Source of the DNA: an uncultured Oscillospiraceae bacterium
Lineage (GTDB): Bacteria; Bacillota; Clostridia; Oscillospirales; Acutalibacteraceae
DNA length: 35,722 nucleotides
NCBI GenBank assembly: GCA_949297075.1
Contig: CASFRX010000006.1
Span: forward strand, 1 to 35,722
Direction of reading: 5' to 3'
The notes under the pieces are model-generated. The model had not been told where the DNA came from and ran no database searches. It saw nothing but the letters and a program-made list of their open reading frames with translations. Position numbers and translations under genes: made by a program. Numbering within the stretch: the stretch's first letter is position 1; each line of letters starts with the position of its first letter. Shown piece after piece: positions 7,801 through 16,056 of the stretch.

Positions 7801-10122
7801 TCAATTTATATATTTCACCGTAAAGCAGTGGGAACGGATTTTGTACTTCATCGCCGTGCCTCTAAAAGCGGCGCCGCTTATGGTTTTAGTGCCCACACGC
7901 ATTTTTGTAACATAGCCTATGCTGTTGTTTACAGCTGAATCGTGGGACATAATTTTAATCCAATTTTCGGGACTGCCCTCCAGCTCGATCCCTAAGTTTT
8001 TCTGCATAAGAGCTTTAAATTCCTGTGCGGAAATTTTATAGGTTGTTTTATAATTCTTGCAGTTTTTATCCTGCGGAGAATCTACAGCCTGCTCAAGATA
8101 GGGATATGTGCCGCCGCTCCAAACAGTCGAAGCTTTTGTGGTCTTGCCTGCGGACATGGCATAATAAGTTGTCATGGCAGGCTTTGAATTATAGCTGAGC
8201 CACACGCCCACAACCTCTTTCACTGCCGCTTCAAGGGCAGTTCCCTCGTAATTATAGGTTTTATTAAATGCGTGCTGAGATGCGCTGATTTTGAAGCTGT
8301 AACGCTTTGCATATGTATAAATCGCAACAGCCTGCGCCTTGATTGCTTCCTTGGTTGCAGAGGTGCATCCGCCGATTTCGGCAACAACACTGCGGCATAG
8401 ATATTCCACAAGGGGATAATCCACACCGCCGAAGGTTATCCTTTCCGGCATAGCTGAGTCGCTTGATTCAAGCTTCGTGCCGGGGTAATAATGAGCCAAA
8501 ATATAGCTGTAGCTCTTGCCTTGCTTTGAAAAGGCTAAAGCGCCCTCCTGGCTCATGCCAACACCGTGACCGTAGCCGTAAACCGTGAAAACAAAATCGC
8601 CGCTGTAGCTGCCGCCTGCCGCCGATATGGGCGCAGTTGTGGGCTTATTGGTCGTGGTCGGTTTTGCTGTCGTAGTTTTTTTAGTTGTGGTTGGCTTTGC
8701 GGCTGCGGTGGTTTTTTTCGTCGTTTCCGTTGTAGGTTTAGCCGTGGCAATCGGCTTTGTTGCTTTTTCTGCGGTAGTTTTAATTGTGCTCTCTATTTTA
8801 TCGGTCAATGCCGTAGCTTTCGTAGTTATAGTAGTTATGGCGGCGGTTAAAATATCGCCAAGGGTTTCTTCTTCAAATACTACAAAATCGCCAAAATCTG
8901 TAAAATTTTTTTCAAAATAGTCATCGGAGCCGCTGTCAAAAGCGGCTCCCACGGCATATTCGACAAAAGAGGCAACAGCCTCCTGCCTGTTTTCATTTGC
9001 ATTATTAAAGCCCTTAACGCCGAAATAAACGGCGACTGCCAAAATTACGGCAAGCACAGCATAAAGTGCTGTTCTCACGGCTCGTTTTTTGGTTTTCGCT
9101 TTTTCTTCAGGCTTAGGCTCCTCAATTTCTTCTATGGGCTCTGCGGTAAAGGCTTCCTGCTCCTGCTGTGCGCCCGTAATCTGCTCACATTTATCGCAAA
9201 TCATTTCCATTAGCATTTCTATAGCGGCGGTAATAAGCTCCTCAGGGGTTTCGTCCGGCTGAGAAGCAAAGCGCAAAACTCTTGAGGAAGCGGTATCGGC
9301 AACAGCAACATATACATTGTATTTCTGACCGCCCGTTTCCCGGGATGTGCCCGTAAACACATTTGAAACGGCGGCGCCCAACTGGTCTTCGCCCTGCGGT
9401 ATAGCATAGCGTGCAAGGTCTGCTATGTAGCTGCGAGGCGCTTCATCTCTTCGCTCCACGCTGTAATCGGTGAAAATCATATTGCCTTTTTCAAGCTCAG
9501 CTTCGCAAAGGCTTTTCACCACTTGAGCGGAGGGAGTATCGGCAAAATAAACCTTTTTGCCGCAGCTTCGCAGAGCTTCGCCCGCTTTATGGGCAAATTC
9601 GCAATCGGGCTTAACCTCTTTTTTGGTCTGCTCAACAGGCGCAATAATATTTAGATAAGCTTCCAAGTCTGCTTCAACAATGGGCTGAAGCATGAGCTTG
9701 TCCAAAGTGACGAGGATAAAATGCTGTTTGCCGGATTTAATGGCAAAGCCTGAATACAGGCCGTCCTGAGTTTGGAAAACCTGAGCGGCGGCAGGCATGG
9801 CGCAATGCATGGAAAGCTGATATGAATCCAAATCAGCCCGATTCTCTGCCATAGCTTTCAGCTCACTGTTAAGCTCGGTTTTAATATGCATGGCTTTTAA
9901 AACAGCCAGCTTCGCTTTGCAGTAAACTGACGGCTCTACGCCGACAACTATCAGCTCCGAATTTAAAAAAGCATCGCTCAGGCTTGCGGAAACCTGAGCC
10001 ATAGAGCCGCAAAGCCTGAAATCACATCTGCCGTGTGCCGAAAGCGTCCCTCTGAGCATATCCGCCGCAGATTGGACTGTTTCCGCACCGGTGATATTCA
10101 AAACAATAAAACTTATATTCAT
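7801..10122 (-). CDS. Membrane protein: eroded CinA-like cytoplasmic half fused to a SpoIID/LytB domain
   Basis: 773 residues. Residues 1-315 have no obvious motif, but by eye they follow the CinA protein encoded two genes upstream: 1-160 like its molybdopterin-binding-like domain, 172-310 like its amidase domain, with the middle domain missing and all active-site motifs lost (see findings). An acidic/basic linker leads to a membrane helix (350-370). Outside the membrane come a spacer, a Thr/Lys/Pro-rich flexible region (about 440-500) and a SpoIID/LytB domain (508-773). GYGHGVGMSQEGA (516-528) lies at the start of that domain, before AIKAQAVAIYTYAK (593-606), whereas in SpoIID it lies at the end, so the domain looks circularly permuted. 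SpoIID-type domains are lytic transglycosylases or enhancers of amidases. It lies 23 bases downstream of the sortase gene. Confidence 0.75.
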   Translation of the reverse strand: MNISFIVLNITGAETVQSAADMLRGTLSAHGRCDFRLCGSMAQVSASLSDAFLNSELIVVGVEPSVYCKAKLAVLKAMHIKTELNSELKAMAENRADLDSYQLSMHCAMPAAAQVFQTQDGLYSGFAIKSGKQHFILVTLDKLMLQPIVEADLEAYLNIIAPVEQTKKEVKPDCEFAHKAGEALRSCGKKVYFADTPSAQVVKSLCEAELEKGNMIFTDYSVERRDEAPRSYIADLARYAIPQGEDQLGAAVSNVFTGTSRETGGQKYNVYVAVADTASSRVLRFASQPDETPEELITAAIEMLMEMICDKCEQITGAQQEQEAFTAEPIEEIEEPKPEEKAKTKKRAVRTALYAVLAVILAVAVYFGVKGFNNANENRQEAVASFVEYAVGAAFDSGSDDYFEKNFTDFGDFVVFEEETLGDILTAAITTITTKATALTDKIESTIKTTAEKATKPIATAKPTTETTKKTTAAAKPTTTKKTTTAKPTTTNKPTTAPISAAGGSYSGDFVFTVYGYGHGVGMSQEGALAFSKQGKSYSYILAHYYPGTKLESSDSAMPERITFGGVDYPLVEYLCRSVVAEIGGCTSATKEAIKAQAVAIYTYAKRYSFKISASQHAFNKTYNYEGTALEAAVKEVVGVWLSYNSKPAMTTYYAMSAGKTTKASTVWSGGTYPYLEQAVDSPQDKNCKNYKTTYKISAQEFKALMQKNLGIELEGSPENWIKIMSHDSAVNNSIGYVTKMRVGTKTISGAAFRGTAMKYKIRSHCFTVKYIN

Positions 10123-10145
10123 TTGTGCTCACTGTCCTTCCTTTT

Positions 10146-12035
10146 TTATGACGGATACCATTTTGTATATGATTTATAGGGATTGCTCAAGCCCTTTTCA
10201 TCGTAATAAGCTTGCGGATATTTCGGATTTGCATTATAGCGTAAATTGTCAACATTTACATCAGTGCTCTCGCCGGGTCGCACCATACGAGCCATAATAA
10301 CAAGTCTTGCCTCGTCAAACTCATAGGTGCAGGTGGAGAGAGTCAAAATCTTATCGGAAACGGCTATATCAACCGCAGGATAGTAAATGGAGCGCAGCTT
10401 GATTTCGCCCAAGAACTCCTCAACGGCGGCGTTGCTTGAAAGGTCGGTGAACATATAGTTGAAAAGGTAGCCGTTATCGCCGTCTGCCGTGCCGTTTGTA
10501 ATCATTACGGCGAATATTTTCCATTTATAATCGCCGTAAATTGTATTGAACTCAATCAAAGGCGCTTTTTTGTAAACTCTTGCGTCCTTATAGCCAATAA
10601 GCTTACCGAACATCTTTTCGTCCTTCATATAGTGGCCGAAAAGAGTTGTGTTGTAGTCAAGGCTGTCAACGCTGTTGGTGCAGTTCATAAAAATTGAACC
10701 GTATTTGTTTTTCTTTCCGTCAAAATCCGTTTTAAGGTATTTGCTGTTGTTTTCGCCTCGGACTACGGGCAAGGAAAGCTCCAGGCCGTCAATTTCAATC
10801 CAACCGACAAAATCCTGATTTCTTGCATACAGGTCAGCATATTTTTCCAACATACCGTCAGGGAAATCAACGCCGGGATATTTTTCTTTCATGGTCTGCT
10901 CATCAATAACCCCTGAGCTGTTGCTGATCATGCCTTGCAGTTCATCAATATTTTTCTGATTAAGCAAAGGCATAAAAACATAATCATTTAACAGGTAGCC
11001 TGCCGAGCCGATGACCGCAAGCACAGCAATTATCATAACGATTTTGCGGATTTTCTCCGTCACAGGGTCATCTGCCGAGGGAACAAAATTGTGCGTAAAC
11101 CAGTTGCCTTTCTTTACGGGCTTGCCCTCATCTCCGCCGACCTTGTAGTTTTTTGAAAACCCCGTCATTGCCTTTCTCTCTTCTTTTGCCTTGAGCTTGC
11201 CTGATTTTTTGTCTGGCTTTGCAGGGGCAAAAACAGGCAGACCCTCAAGCTTCTGCGGCACAGGCACAGCCTCATCATCATCGCCGAAATCGAGGCCGCT
11301 GTCTGCATCAAAGGTGAAATTATCAACATTTGACGCCGCAACATAGCCCCCTGCAAAAGCCGCCAAATCAGGCTTGACAGGCTCGCTTACAGGGATAAAG
11401 CTGCTTTCGGAAACATGAGGCTCAGCCTTTTTTTCGGGAACCGCTTCAGGCTCAGGCACATATGGCGGCATGGGCTCCTGCGCTGTTTCTGCAACGGTTT
11501 CGGCAGGCTGAGCGGCAACCTGCTCCGGGTCATAAAAAATGCTTTCGTCAAAGGAATCGTCAAGCCATGAATCGTCAAAGCTGCTAAAATCAAAGCTTGA
11601 TTTCGTTCCTGAACCGAACATATCGAGATTATATGAAAAATCGGGTTCTTTCTTTGCAAAGGTCATCTCTATTTCAGGCTCAGACTCCGAACTGTTTATC
11701 ACGCCGTCAATGGAAAAATCCGGTTCAGGCTCTTCAATATCTTCATCCATATCAAAAATGAAGCCGTCATCATCTTCTTCGTCGTCATTGTCTTCATCTT
11801 CTTCGTCTTCTTCGTCATAGTCATCATCGGCTTCGGCTGTGGGAGCAGAATAATTTTCATTTTCAAGCTCTTCCGTAAAGCTCTGTTCGGGCTCGTCATC
11901 TAAAACCGATTCAATTTCAAACTGCTGAGCTTGCGCAGCGGCATCTTCACCGTCTTCACTTACCGACTTGTATTTTTTTATAAGATCCTCGAAATTAGAA
12001 CCGCTTGAGCCAAAGGTGTATCCGTCATCTTTCAT
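10146..12035 (-). CDS. Class B-type sortase with a ~330-residue acidic cytoplasmic tail
   Basis: 629 residues, more than twice the usual sortase length. The extra part is N-terminal: residues 1-330 are low-complexity and very acidic (for example 69-100 is almost all Asp/Glu), with repeated Phe/Asp patches and no visible fold. A membrane helix follows (331-349), then a sortase catalytic domain (about 400-590) with His468 in TTLFGHYM, Cys569 in TLSTC and Arg577 in EARLVIMAR. The order FVGWIEIDG...GHYMKDEKMFG and the sequence around the active site point to class B. Sortases cleave a sorting signal on secreted proteins and join them to peptidoglycan or to each other. No sorting-signal protein is seen in the window. 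The start ATG overlaps the cinA stop by 4 bases. Confidence 0.85.
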   Translation of the reverse strand: MKDDGYTFGSSGSNFEDLIKKYKSVSEDGEDAAAQAQQFEIESVLDDEPEQSFTEELENENYSAPTAEADDDYDEEDEEDEDNDDEEDDDGFIFDMDEDIEEPEPDFSIDGVINSSESEPEIEMTFAKKEPDFSYNLDMFGSGTKSSFDFSSFDDSWLDDSFDESIFYDPEQVAAQPAETVAETAQEPMPPYVPEPEAVPEKKAEPHVSESSFIPVSEPVKPDLAAFAGGYVAASNVDNFTFDADSGLDFGDDDEAVPVPQKLEGLPVFAPAKPDKKSGKLKAKEERKAMTGFSKNYKVGGDEGKPVKKGNWFTHNFVPSADDPVTEKIRKIVMIIAVLAVIGSAGYLLNDYVFMPLLNQKNIDELQGMISNSSGVIDEQTMKEKYPGVDFPDGMLEKYADLYARNQDFVGWIEIDGLELSLPVVRGENNSKYLKTDFDGKKNKYGSIFMNCTNSVDSLDYNTTLFGHYMKDEKMFGKLIGYKDARVYKKAPLIEFNTIYGDYKWKIFAVMITNGTADGDNGYLFNYMFTDLSSNAAVEEFLGEIKLRSIYYPAVDIAVSDKILTLSTCTYEFDEARLVIMARMVRPGESTDVNVDNLRYNANPKYPQAYYDEKGLSNPYKSYTKWYPS

Positions 12036-13282
12036 TCCTTATCATTCCTTTCGCTTAAATATTCAATCAGCATATGCAGGGCATTTGAAGCCGCCACATA
12101 CCTGTTATATTCTCTCGCATTTTTTCCTGTTCGCAGTTCACGCACCTGAGTTTTTTCTGCACAGGAAAAGCCTATATAAGCCAAGCCTGCAGGTCTTCCG
12201 TCGCTCGCCGCATCAGGGCCTGCAAAACCCGTTACGCTCAGTCCGAAATCCGCCCCCGAAAGCTTGCGAACACCCTGCGCCATTTCGGCTGCCGCCTGCT
12301 CGCTGACTTCGGTGTATTTATCCAGCGTTTCAGCATTTACACCGAGAAGCTTCTGCTTAACTTCGTTTGAATAGGAAACTATTCCGTACTCAAAAACAGA
12401 GGATGCACCGGGTATATCAGTTATACGCTTTGCTATATATCCCCCTGTACAGCTTTCTGCAAGGGCAAGGGTCTTGTCCGCTTTTTTCAGCAGCTCAACC
12501 GCCTTTTCCTCTAAGCTTTGGCAGTCTATGCCGTAAATATATTTGCCTATGCGCTGTTTTATCTTTTCTATTGCTTCGTCACACATTCGAGCGGCCTTTT
12601 CCTCGTTTTCCGCCCTTGCGGTTACTCTGAGCAAGGCTTCGCCGTCCTTTGCATAGGGAGCAACGGTTGGATTTTCACCGTTTAATAAATCCTTAACCCT
12701 CGACGCCATATCCGATTCGCCTATGCCGAAGGTTCGCACCTGTTTTGAGAGGATTACACCGCCTGTTTTTTTAGCAAGGTAGGGCTTGACCTCATTTTCA
12801 AACATTGGTATCAGCTCACGGGGAGGGCCGGGAAGCATTATGGCAATTTTGCCGTTTTTTTCAACGGCACAGCCCGGCGCAGTGCCGTTGGCGTTTTTGA
12901 GCACAATGCCGTTTTTCTTCGGCACAAAGGCTTGCTTTGAATTGTTTTCGGGCATTGCCAAACCCTTAGATGAAAAATAATTTTTAATTCCCTGCAAAAT
13001 TTCTTCGTCAAGCACAAGCTCCTCGTCCATGACTTCGCAACAGATTTCTTTTGTCAAATCGTCCGCAGTAGGGCCTAAGCCGCCGCTGAGAATAACCAAA
13101 TCGCTTTCTGCCAAAGCCTTTGATATGCTCTCCCTCATGCGGTCAGGATTATCTCCAACCACCTGCTGATGATGAAGCCCTATGCCCAGAGCCGCAAGCT
13201 CACGGCTGAGATACTGAGCGTTTGTATTAAGGATATCGCCGAGCAACAGCTCAGTACCCACGCAAATAATTTCACAGTTCAT
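12032..13282 (-). CDS. cinA: CinA: nicotinamide-nucleotide amidase / competence-damage protein
   Basis: 416 residues, full length, with all three parts: a molybdopterin-binding-like domain (1-170; SGGLGPTADD at 66-75, MLPGPPREL at 149-157), a middle domain (about 175-250), and the C-terminal amidase domain (256-410; AESCTGG at 275-281 with catalytic Ser277, VTGFAGP at 350-356). The C-terminal domain deamidates nicotinamide mononucleotide in pyridine-nucleotide recycling, and the N-terminal domain is an ADP-ribose pyrophosphatase in characterised homologues. It follows thiI by 14 bases and overlaps the sortase gene by 4, so translation is probably coupled. A degraded copy appears to form part of the protein encoded at 7801-10122. 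Confidence 0.93.
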   Translation of the reverse strand: MNCEIICVGTELLLGDILNTNAQYLSRELAALGIGLHHQQVVGDNPDRMRESISKALAESDLVILSGGLGPTADDLTKEICCEVMDEELVLDEEILQGIKNYFSSKGLAMPENNSKQAFVPKKNGIVLKNANGTAPGCAVEKNGKIAIMLPGPPRELIPMFENEVKPYLAKKTGGVILSKQVRTFGIGESDMASRVKDLLNGENPTVAPYAKDGEALLRVTARAENEEKAARMCDEAIEKIKQRIGKYIYGIDCQSLEEKAVELLKKADKTLALAESCTGGYIAKRITDIPGASSVFEYGIVSYSNEVKQKLLGVNAETLDKYTEVSEQAAAEMAQGVRKLSGADFGLSVTGFAGPDAASDGRPAGLAYIGFSCAEKTQVRELRTGKNAREYNRYVAASNALHMLIEYLSERNDKE

Positions 13283-13296
13283 AGCTAACCAACCTA

Positions 13297-14463
13297 TCAG
13301 TTAATAACAACTTTTCTCACATTTTCTATTGCCCGTTCCACAAGCTCGCCGACATTCAGCGCCGCCTCTGCCGCCTCAACATCGTGAAGCTTAGGACGGG
13401 TACGGGGATGGCGCGGAGTAAACACCGTACAGCAATCCTCAAAGGGTAAAATAGAAATATCAAAGGTATCAATTTTGCGTGAAATTGAAATAATCTCATC
13501 CTTATCCATACCGATAAGAGGACGGAACACGGGCACATCTGCCACAGCATCGGTGCAGGCGATTGCGCCCATAGTTTGGCTGGCAACCTGACCGAGGCTT
13601 TCGCCCGTTATAAGAGCACCGCAGCCCGAGCGGCTCGCTATGCGCTGAGCGCAGAGCACCATAAGGCGGCGCATTATTATTGTAAACAAATCTTCAGGGC
13701 ATTTATCACGGATAGCCTCCTGAATTTCGGTGAACTCAACAATAGTCAGCTCAATTCTGCCGGCATAGCGTGCAACCTTTTTTAGCAAATCGAGAACCTT
13801 TTGCTCAGCTCTCTCGCTTGTGTAAGGGGGAGAAGCAAAGTGAATAGCAGTCAGTTCAACGCCTCTCTTTGCCATCATCCAGCCTGCAACGGGGCTGTCA
13901 ATACCGCCGGAAACCATGAGTGCCGCCTTGCCGGCAGTTCCCACAGGCATACCGCCTGCGCCCTTGAGCTGATTTGCATGAACGAATATATCACGGTCAC
14001 GAACCTCAACCATAACGGTGAGTTCGGGATTATGAACATCAACCTCAAGATGAGGGAACTGCTCAAGAAGCTTGCCTCCGAGTTCAAGACAGATTTTGGG
14101 AGAATCGAATGGGAACTTTTTATCTGAACGCTTTGCAGCAACCTTAAAGGTTTTTGCTTCAAGAAGCTGCTGCTCTAAATAGCTGCCTGTCTGCTCCAAA
14201 ACCAAATCAAAATCTTTATCAAGCTTCAGCGCACGGGAAAAGCCCGCAATGCCGAAAACACGGGATATACGCTCAACTGCCTCGTCAAGGTCAAATCCGT
14301 CTTCGCCCTCAATCTTTATTGTAGACTGGGCAGGGGTAAAGGTAACCGCACCCAAATCGCTCAGCCTGCGGCGCATATTTTTAATCATCACATCTTCAAA
14401 AGTGCGGCGGTTAAGTCCTTTTAGGGCAAGCTCGCCGTTTTTAATCAAAATAACTTCTTTCAT
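13297..14463 (-). CDS. thiI: ThiI: tRNA 4-thiouridine synthetase
   Basis: 388 residues. An N-terminal ferredoxin-like/THUMP region (about 1-165) binds tRNA. The following ATP-pyrophosphatase domain has the PP-loop SGGIDS (185-190). The C-terminal rhodanese domain present in the E. coli enzyme is absent, as in Bacillus and Clostridia, where a dedicated NifS-type desulfurase hands sulfur directly to ThiI. That partner is encoded immediately upstream (14489-15622) with a 25-base gap. The product is 4-thiouridine at position 8 of tRNA, a near-UV sensor. DCCTVFTPRHPRTRP near the C-terminus is typical of the family. Confidence 0.95.
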   Translation of the reverse strand: MKEVILIKNGELALKGLNRRTFEDVMIKNMRRRLSDLGAVTFTPAQSTIKIEGEDGFDLDEAVERISRVFGIAGFSRALKLDKDFDLVLEQTGSYLEQQLLEAKTFKVAAKRSDKKFPFDSPKICLELGGKLLEQFPHLEVDVHNPELTVMVEVRDRDIFVHANQLKGAGGMPVGTAGKAALMVSGGIDSPVAGWMMAKRGVELTAIHFASPPYTSERAEQKVLDLLKKVARYAGRIELTIVEFTEIQEAIRDKCPEDLFTIIMRRLMVLCAQRIASRSGCGALITGESLGQVASQTMGAIACTDAVADVPVFRPLIGMDKDEIISISRKIDTFDISILPFEDCCTVFTPRHPRTRPKLHDVEAAEAALNVGELVERAIENVRKVVIN

Positions 14464-14488
14464 ATATTTAATCCTTGTAAAAATATAA

Positions 14489-15622
14489 TTACATTTTCTT
14501 TCTTAAAGAGCTCTCTGCGCTCTCCAATCCGCAAAGGAGCATATCAATTTCCTCCTTGGTAGTAAACCTGGAAAAGCTAATACGCAGTGCGCTGTCAATC
14601 CGCTCAGGCGGCAGCCCCATTGCCGTTAAAACCTTGCTGCGGTGTCCCTTTGAGCAAGCTGAGCCGCCCGAAACATAAATTCCTCTGTCGGACAGGAAGT
14701 TCAGCACCGTTTGGGAGGGATGACCGGGAAGAGATATATTCACAATATAAGGCAGCGCATCATCACCGGAATTTATGCAAAGGCCGTCAATTTTAACGGC
14801 TTCCGCCACAAAATAATCTCTGAGCTGTCTTGTTTTTGCCAGCTGTTCCGTCAAATTCGGCAGCTCCTCTACAGCACCCCACATGCCCATAATCGCAGGC
14901 ATAGGCTGAGTGCCCGAATAGATTTTTCCCTCTTGCCCGCCGCCTAAAACATAGGGCGCAAGCCTGACGCCCTTACGCACATACAAAATTCCAACGCCCT
15001 TGGGGCCGTTGATTTTATGTCCGCTGGCGCTGAGCAAATCCACACCCATGCGTGAGGGCTTGAGGGGCATTTTTCCGTAGGCCTGTACGGCATCGCAATG
15101 AATCAGCGCAGGTGCGCCTGCCGCACGCACGGCGGCTTTCGCCGCTTCTACAGGCATAATACTGCCCACTTCATTATTGACGCACATAATGCTGACCAAA
15201 ATAGTTTTGCTGTTAACCGCTTTCATCAAATCGCTGCGGTTAATTCTACCCAATTTATCCACCTTGAGGTATATAACCTCAAAGCCTTCTTTTTCAAGGC
15301 TCGCCATGCACTCGTAAACGCTTGGATGCTCCACGCAGGTTGTGACAATTCGGTTGCCCCTGCGGCGAAGAGCATGTACTGCACCGAAAACAGCGGCATT
15401 ATTTGCAAGAGAGCCGCTGTTTGTGAAAATAATCTCTTCTGCCTGGCAGAAAAGAGAATCTGCAACTGCCGCCCTTGCCGCCTCCAACTGCTTTTGTGAA
15501 GCTGTGCCGAGGCTGTGGAGAGAAGATGGATTGCCATAGTACTTATTTATCGCTTCAACTGTCTTTTCCTTTGCTGTTTGGCAAAGACAGGTTGTAGCGC
15601 TGTTGTCAAGATAAGCTTCCAT
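14489..15622 (-). CDS. NifS/IscS-type cysteine desulfurase, partner of ThiI
   Basis: 377 residues, a PLP-dependent class V aminotransferase-fold enzyme that releases sulfur from cysteine as a protein persulfide. His99 (VEHPS), Asp177 (HCDAVQ), the PLP lysine Lys203 (SGHKINGPKG) and the persulfide cysteine Cys323 (GGSACSKG) are in the expected places. The motif before the second substrate loop reads GGGQEGKIYSGTQ (227-239) in place of the usual GGGQE-R-SGTEN form, a small deviation. The thiI gene directly follows, and NifZ-ThiI pairs in Bacillus support a role in tRNA thiolation rather than general iron-sulfur cluster assembly. Confidence 0.92.
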   Translation of the reverse strand: MEAYLDNSATTCLCQTAKEKTVEAINKYYGNPSSLHSLGTASQKQLEAARAAVADSLFCQAEEIIFTNSGSLANNAAVFGAVHALRRRGNRIVTTCVEHPSVYECMASLEKEGFEVIYLKVDKLGRINRSDLMKAVNSKTILVSIMCVNNEVGSIMPVEAAKAAVRAAGAPALIHCDAVQAYGKMPLKPSRMGVDLLSASGHKINGPKGVGILYVRKGVRLAPYVLGGGQEGKIYSGTQPMPAIMGMWGAVEELPNLTEQLAKTRQLRDYFVAEAVKIDGLCINSGDDALPYIVNISLPGHPSQTVLNFLSDRGIYVSGGSACSKGHRSKVLTAMGLPPERIDSALRISFSRFTTKEEIDMLLCGLESAESSLRKKM

Positions 15623-15678
15623 GAAACTTAATTCACCTCAGCAATAAAATTTGAGATATAAAATATCTCTTCTATATA

Positions 15679-16056
15679 TTATTCGCCTAATTGCCACATT
15701 GCTATAATTTCGCCCACAAGATTTTCGCCGTCAACTGCAACCGCCAAATCGCCGTCAAAAAACTGAGTACCGCAGCCGCTTTCGTCTACATAGGCATTTG
15801 CTGCGCAGAAGCTGCCATCGTAATAAACAACGCCGTCGCCGTTTTGAAGTGAGTCAACCTCAGCTTCTTTTAAAAGCCAAACCGAACGCTTGCCGTTTTC
15901 ATCAACATCGGTAGCCATAGCGTAGCCGAACAGAAAAATATCCTTCGGCTCTTCACGGCTCAGGAAAAACACAGCGGAAAGGCAGCCCGAAACAGCAACA
16001 ATCGCCGCCAAGGCAATAATAATTATAGCTTTTAAAATATCTGCAATTACTTTCAC
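15679..16056 (-). CDS. Small membrane protein, possible inactive S26 signal-peptidase-like fold
   Basis: 125 residues: an N-terminal hydrophobic helix (about 8-32) and an extracytoplasmic domain of about 90 residues. I do not recognise a family with confidence. The pattern LFGYAMATD, then a DSLQNGDGVVYYDG stretch, then FFDGD with VGEIIAMW near the end recalls the shortened beta-barrel of SipW/S26-type signal peptidases (the GD-VV and VG-I-V strands). The SMEP-like catalytic serine motif is absent, so it would be inactive. Two cysteines (about residues 84 and 95) could form a disulfide outside the cell. Its start overlaps the HAD gene stop by 4 bases, and the desulfurase starts 56 bases after its stop. 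Confidence 0.55.
   Translation of the reverse strand: MKVIADILKAIIIIALAAIVAVSGCLSAVFFLSREEPKDIFLFGYAMATDVDENGKRSVWLLKEAEVDSLQNGDGVVYYDGSFCAANAYVDESGCGTQFFDGDLAVAVDGENLVGEIIAMWQLGE

Noticed and set aside
8566..8920. Plus-strand valine/glycine/cysteine-rich frames opposite the Thr/Lys/Pro-rich linker of the SpoIID-like protein
   Set aside because: They are antisense readings of a low-complexity repeat and have no ribosome-binding site.
11539..11820. Plus-strand frame rich in serine
   Set aside because: It is the antisense reading of the Asp/Glu-rich tail of the sortase; composition alone keeps it open.
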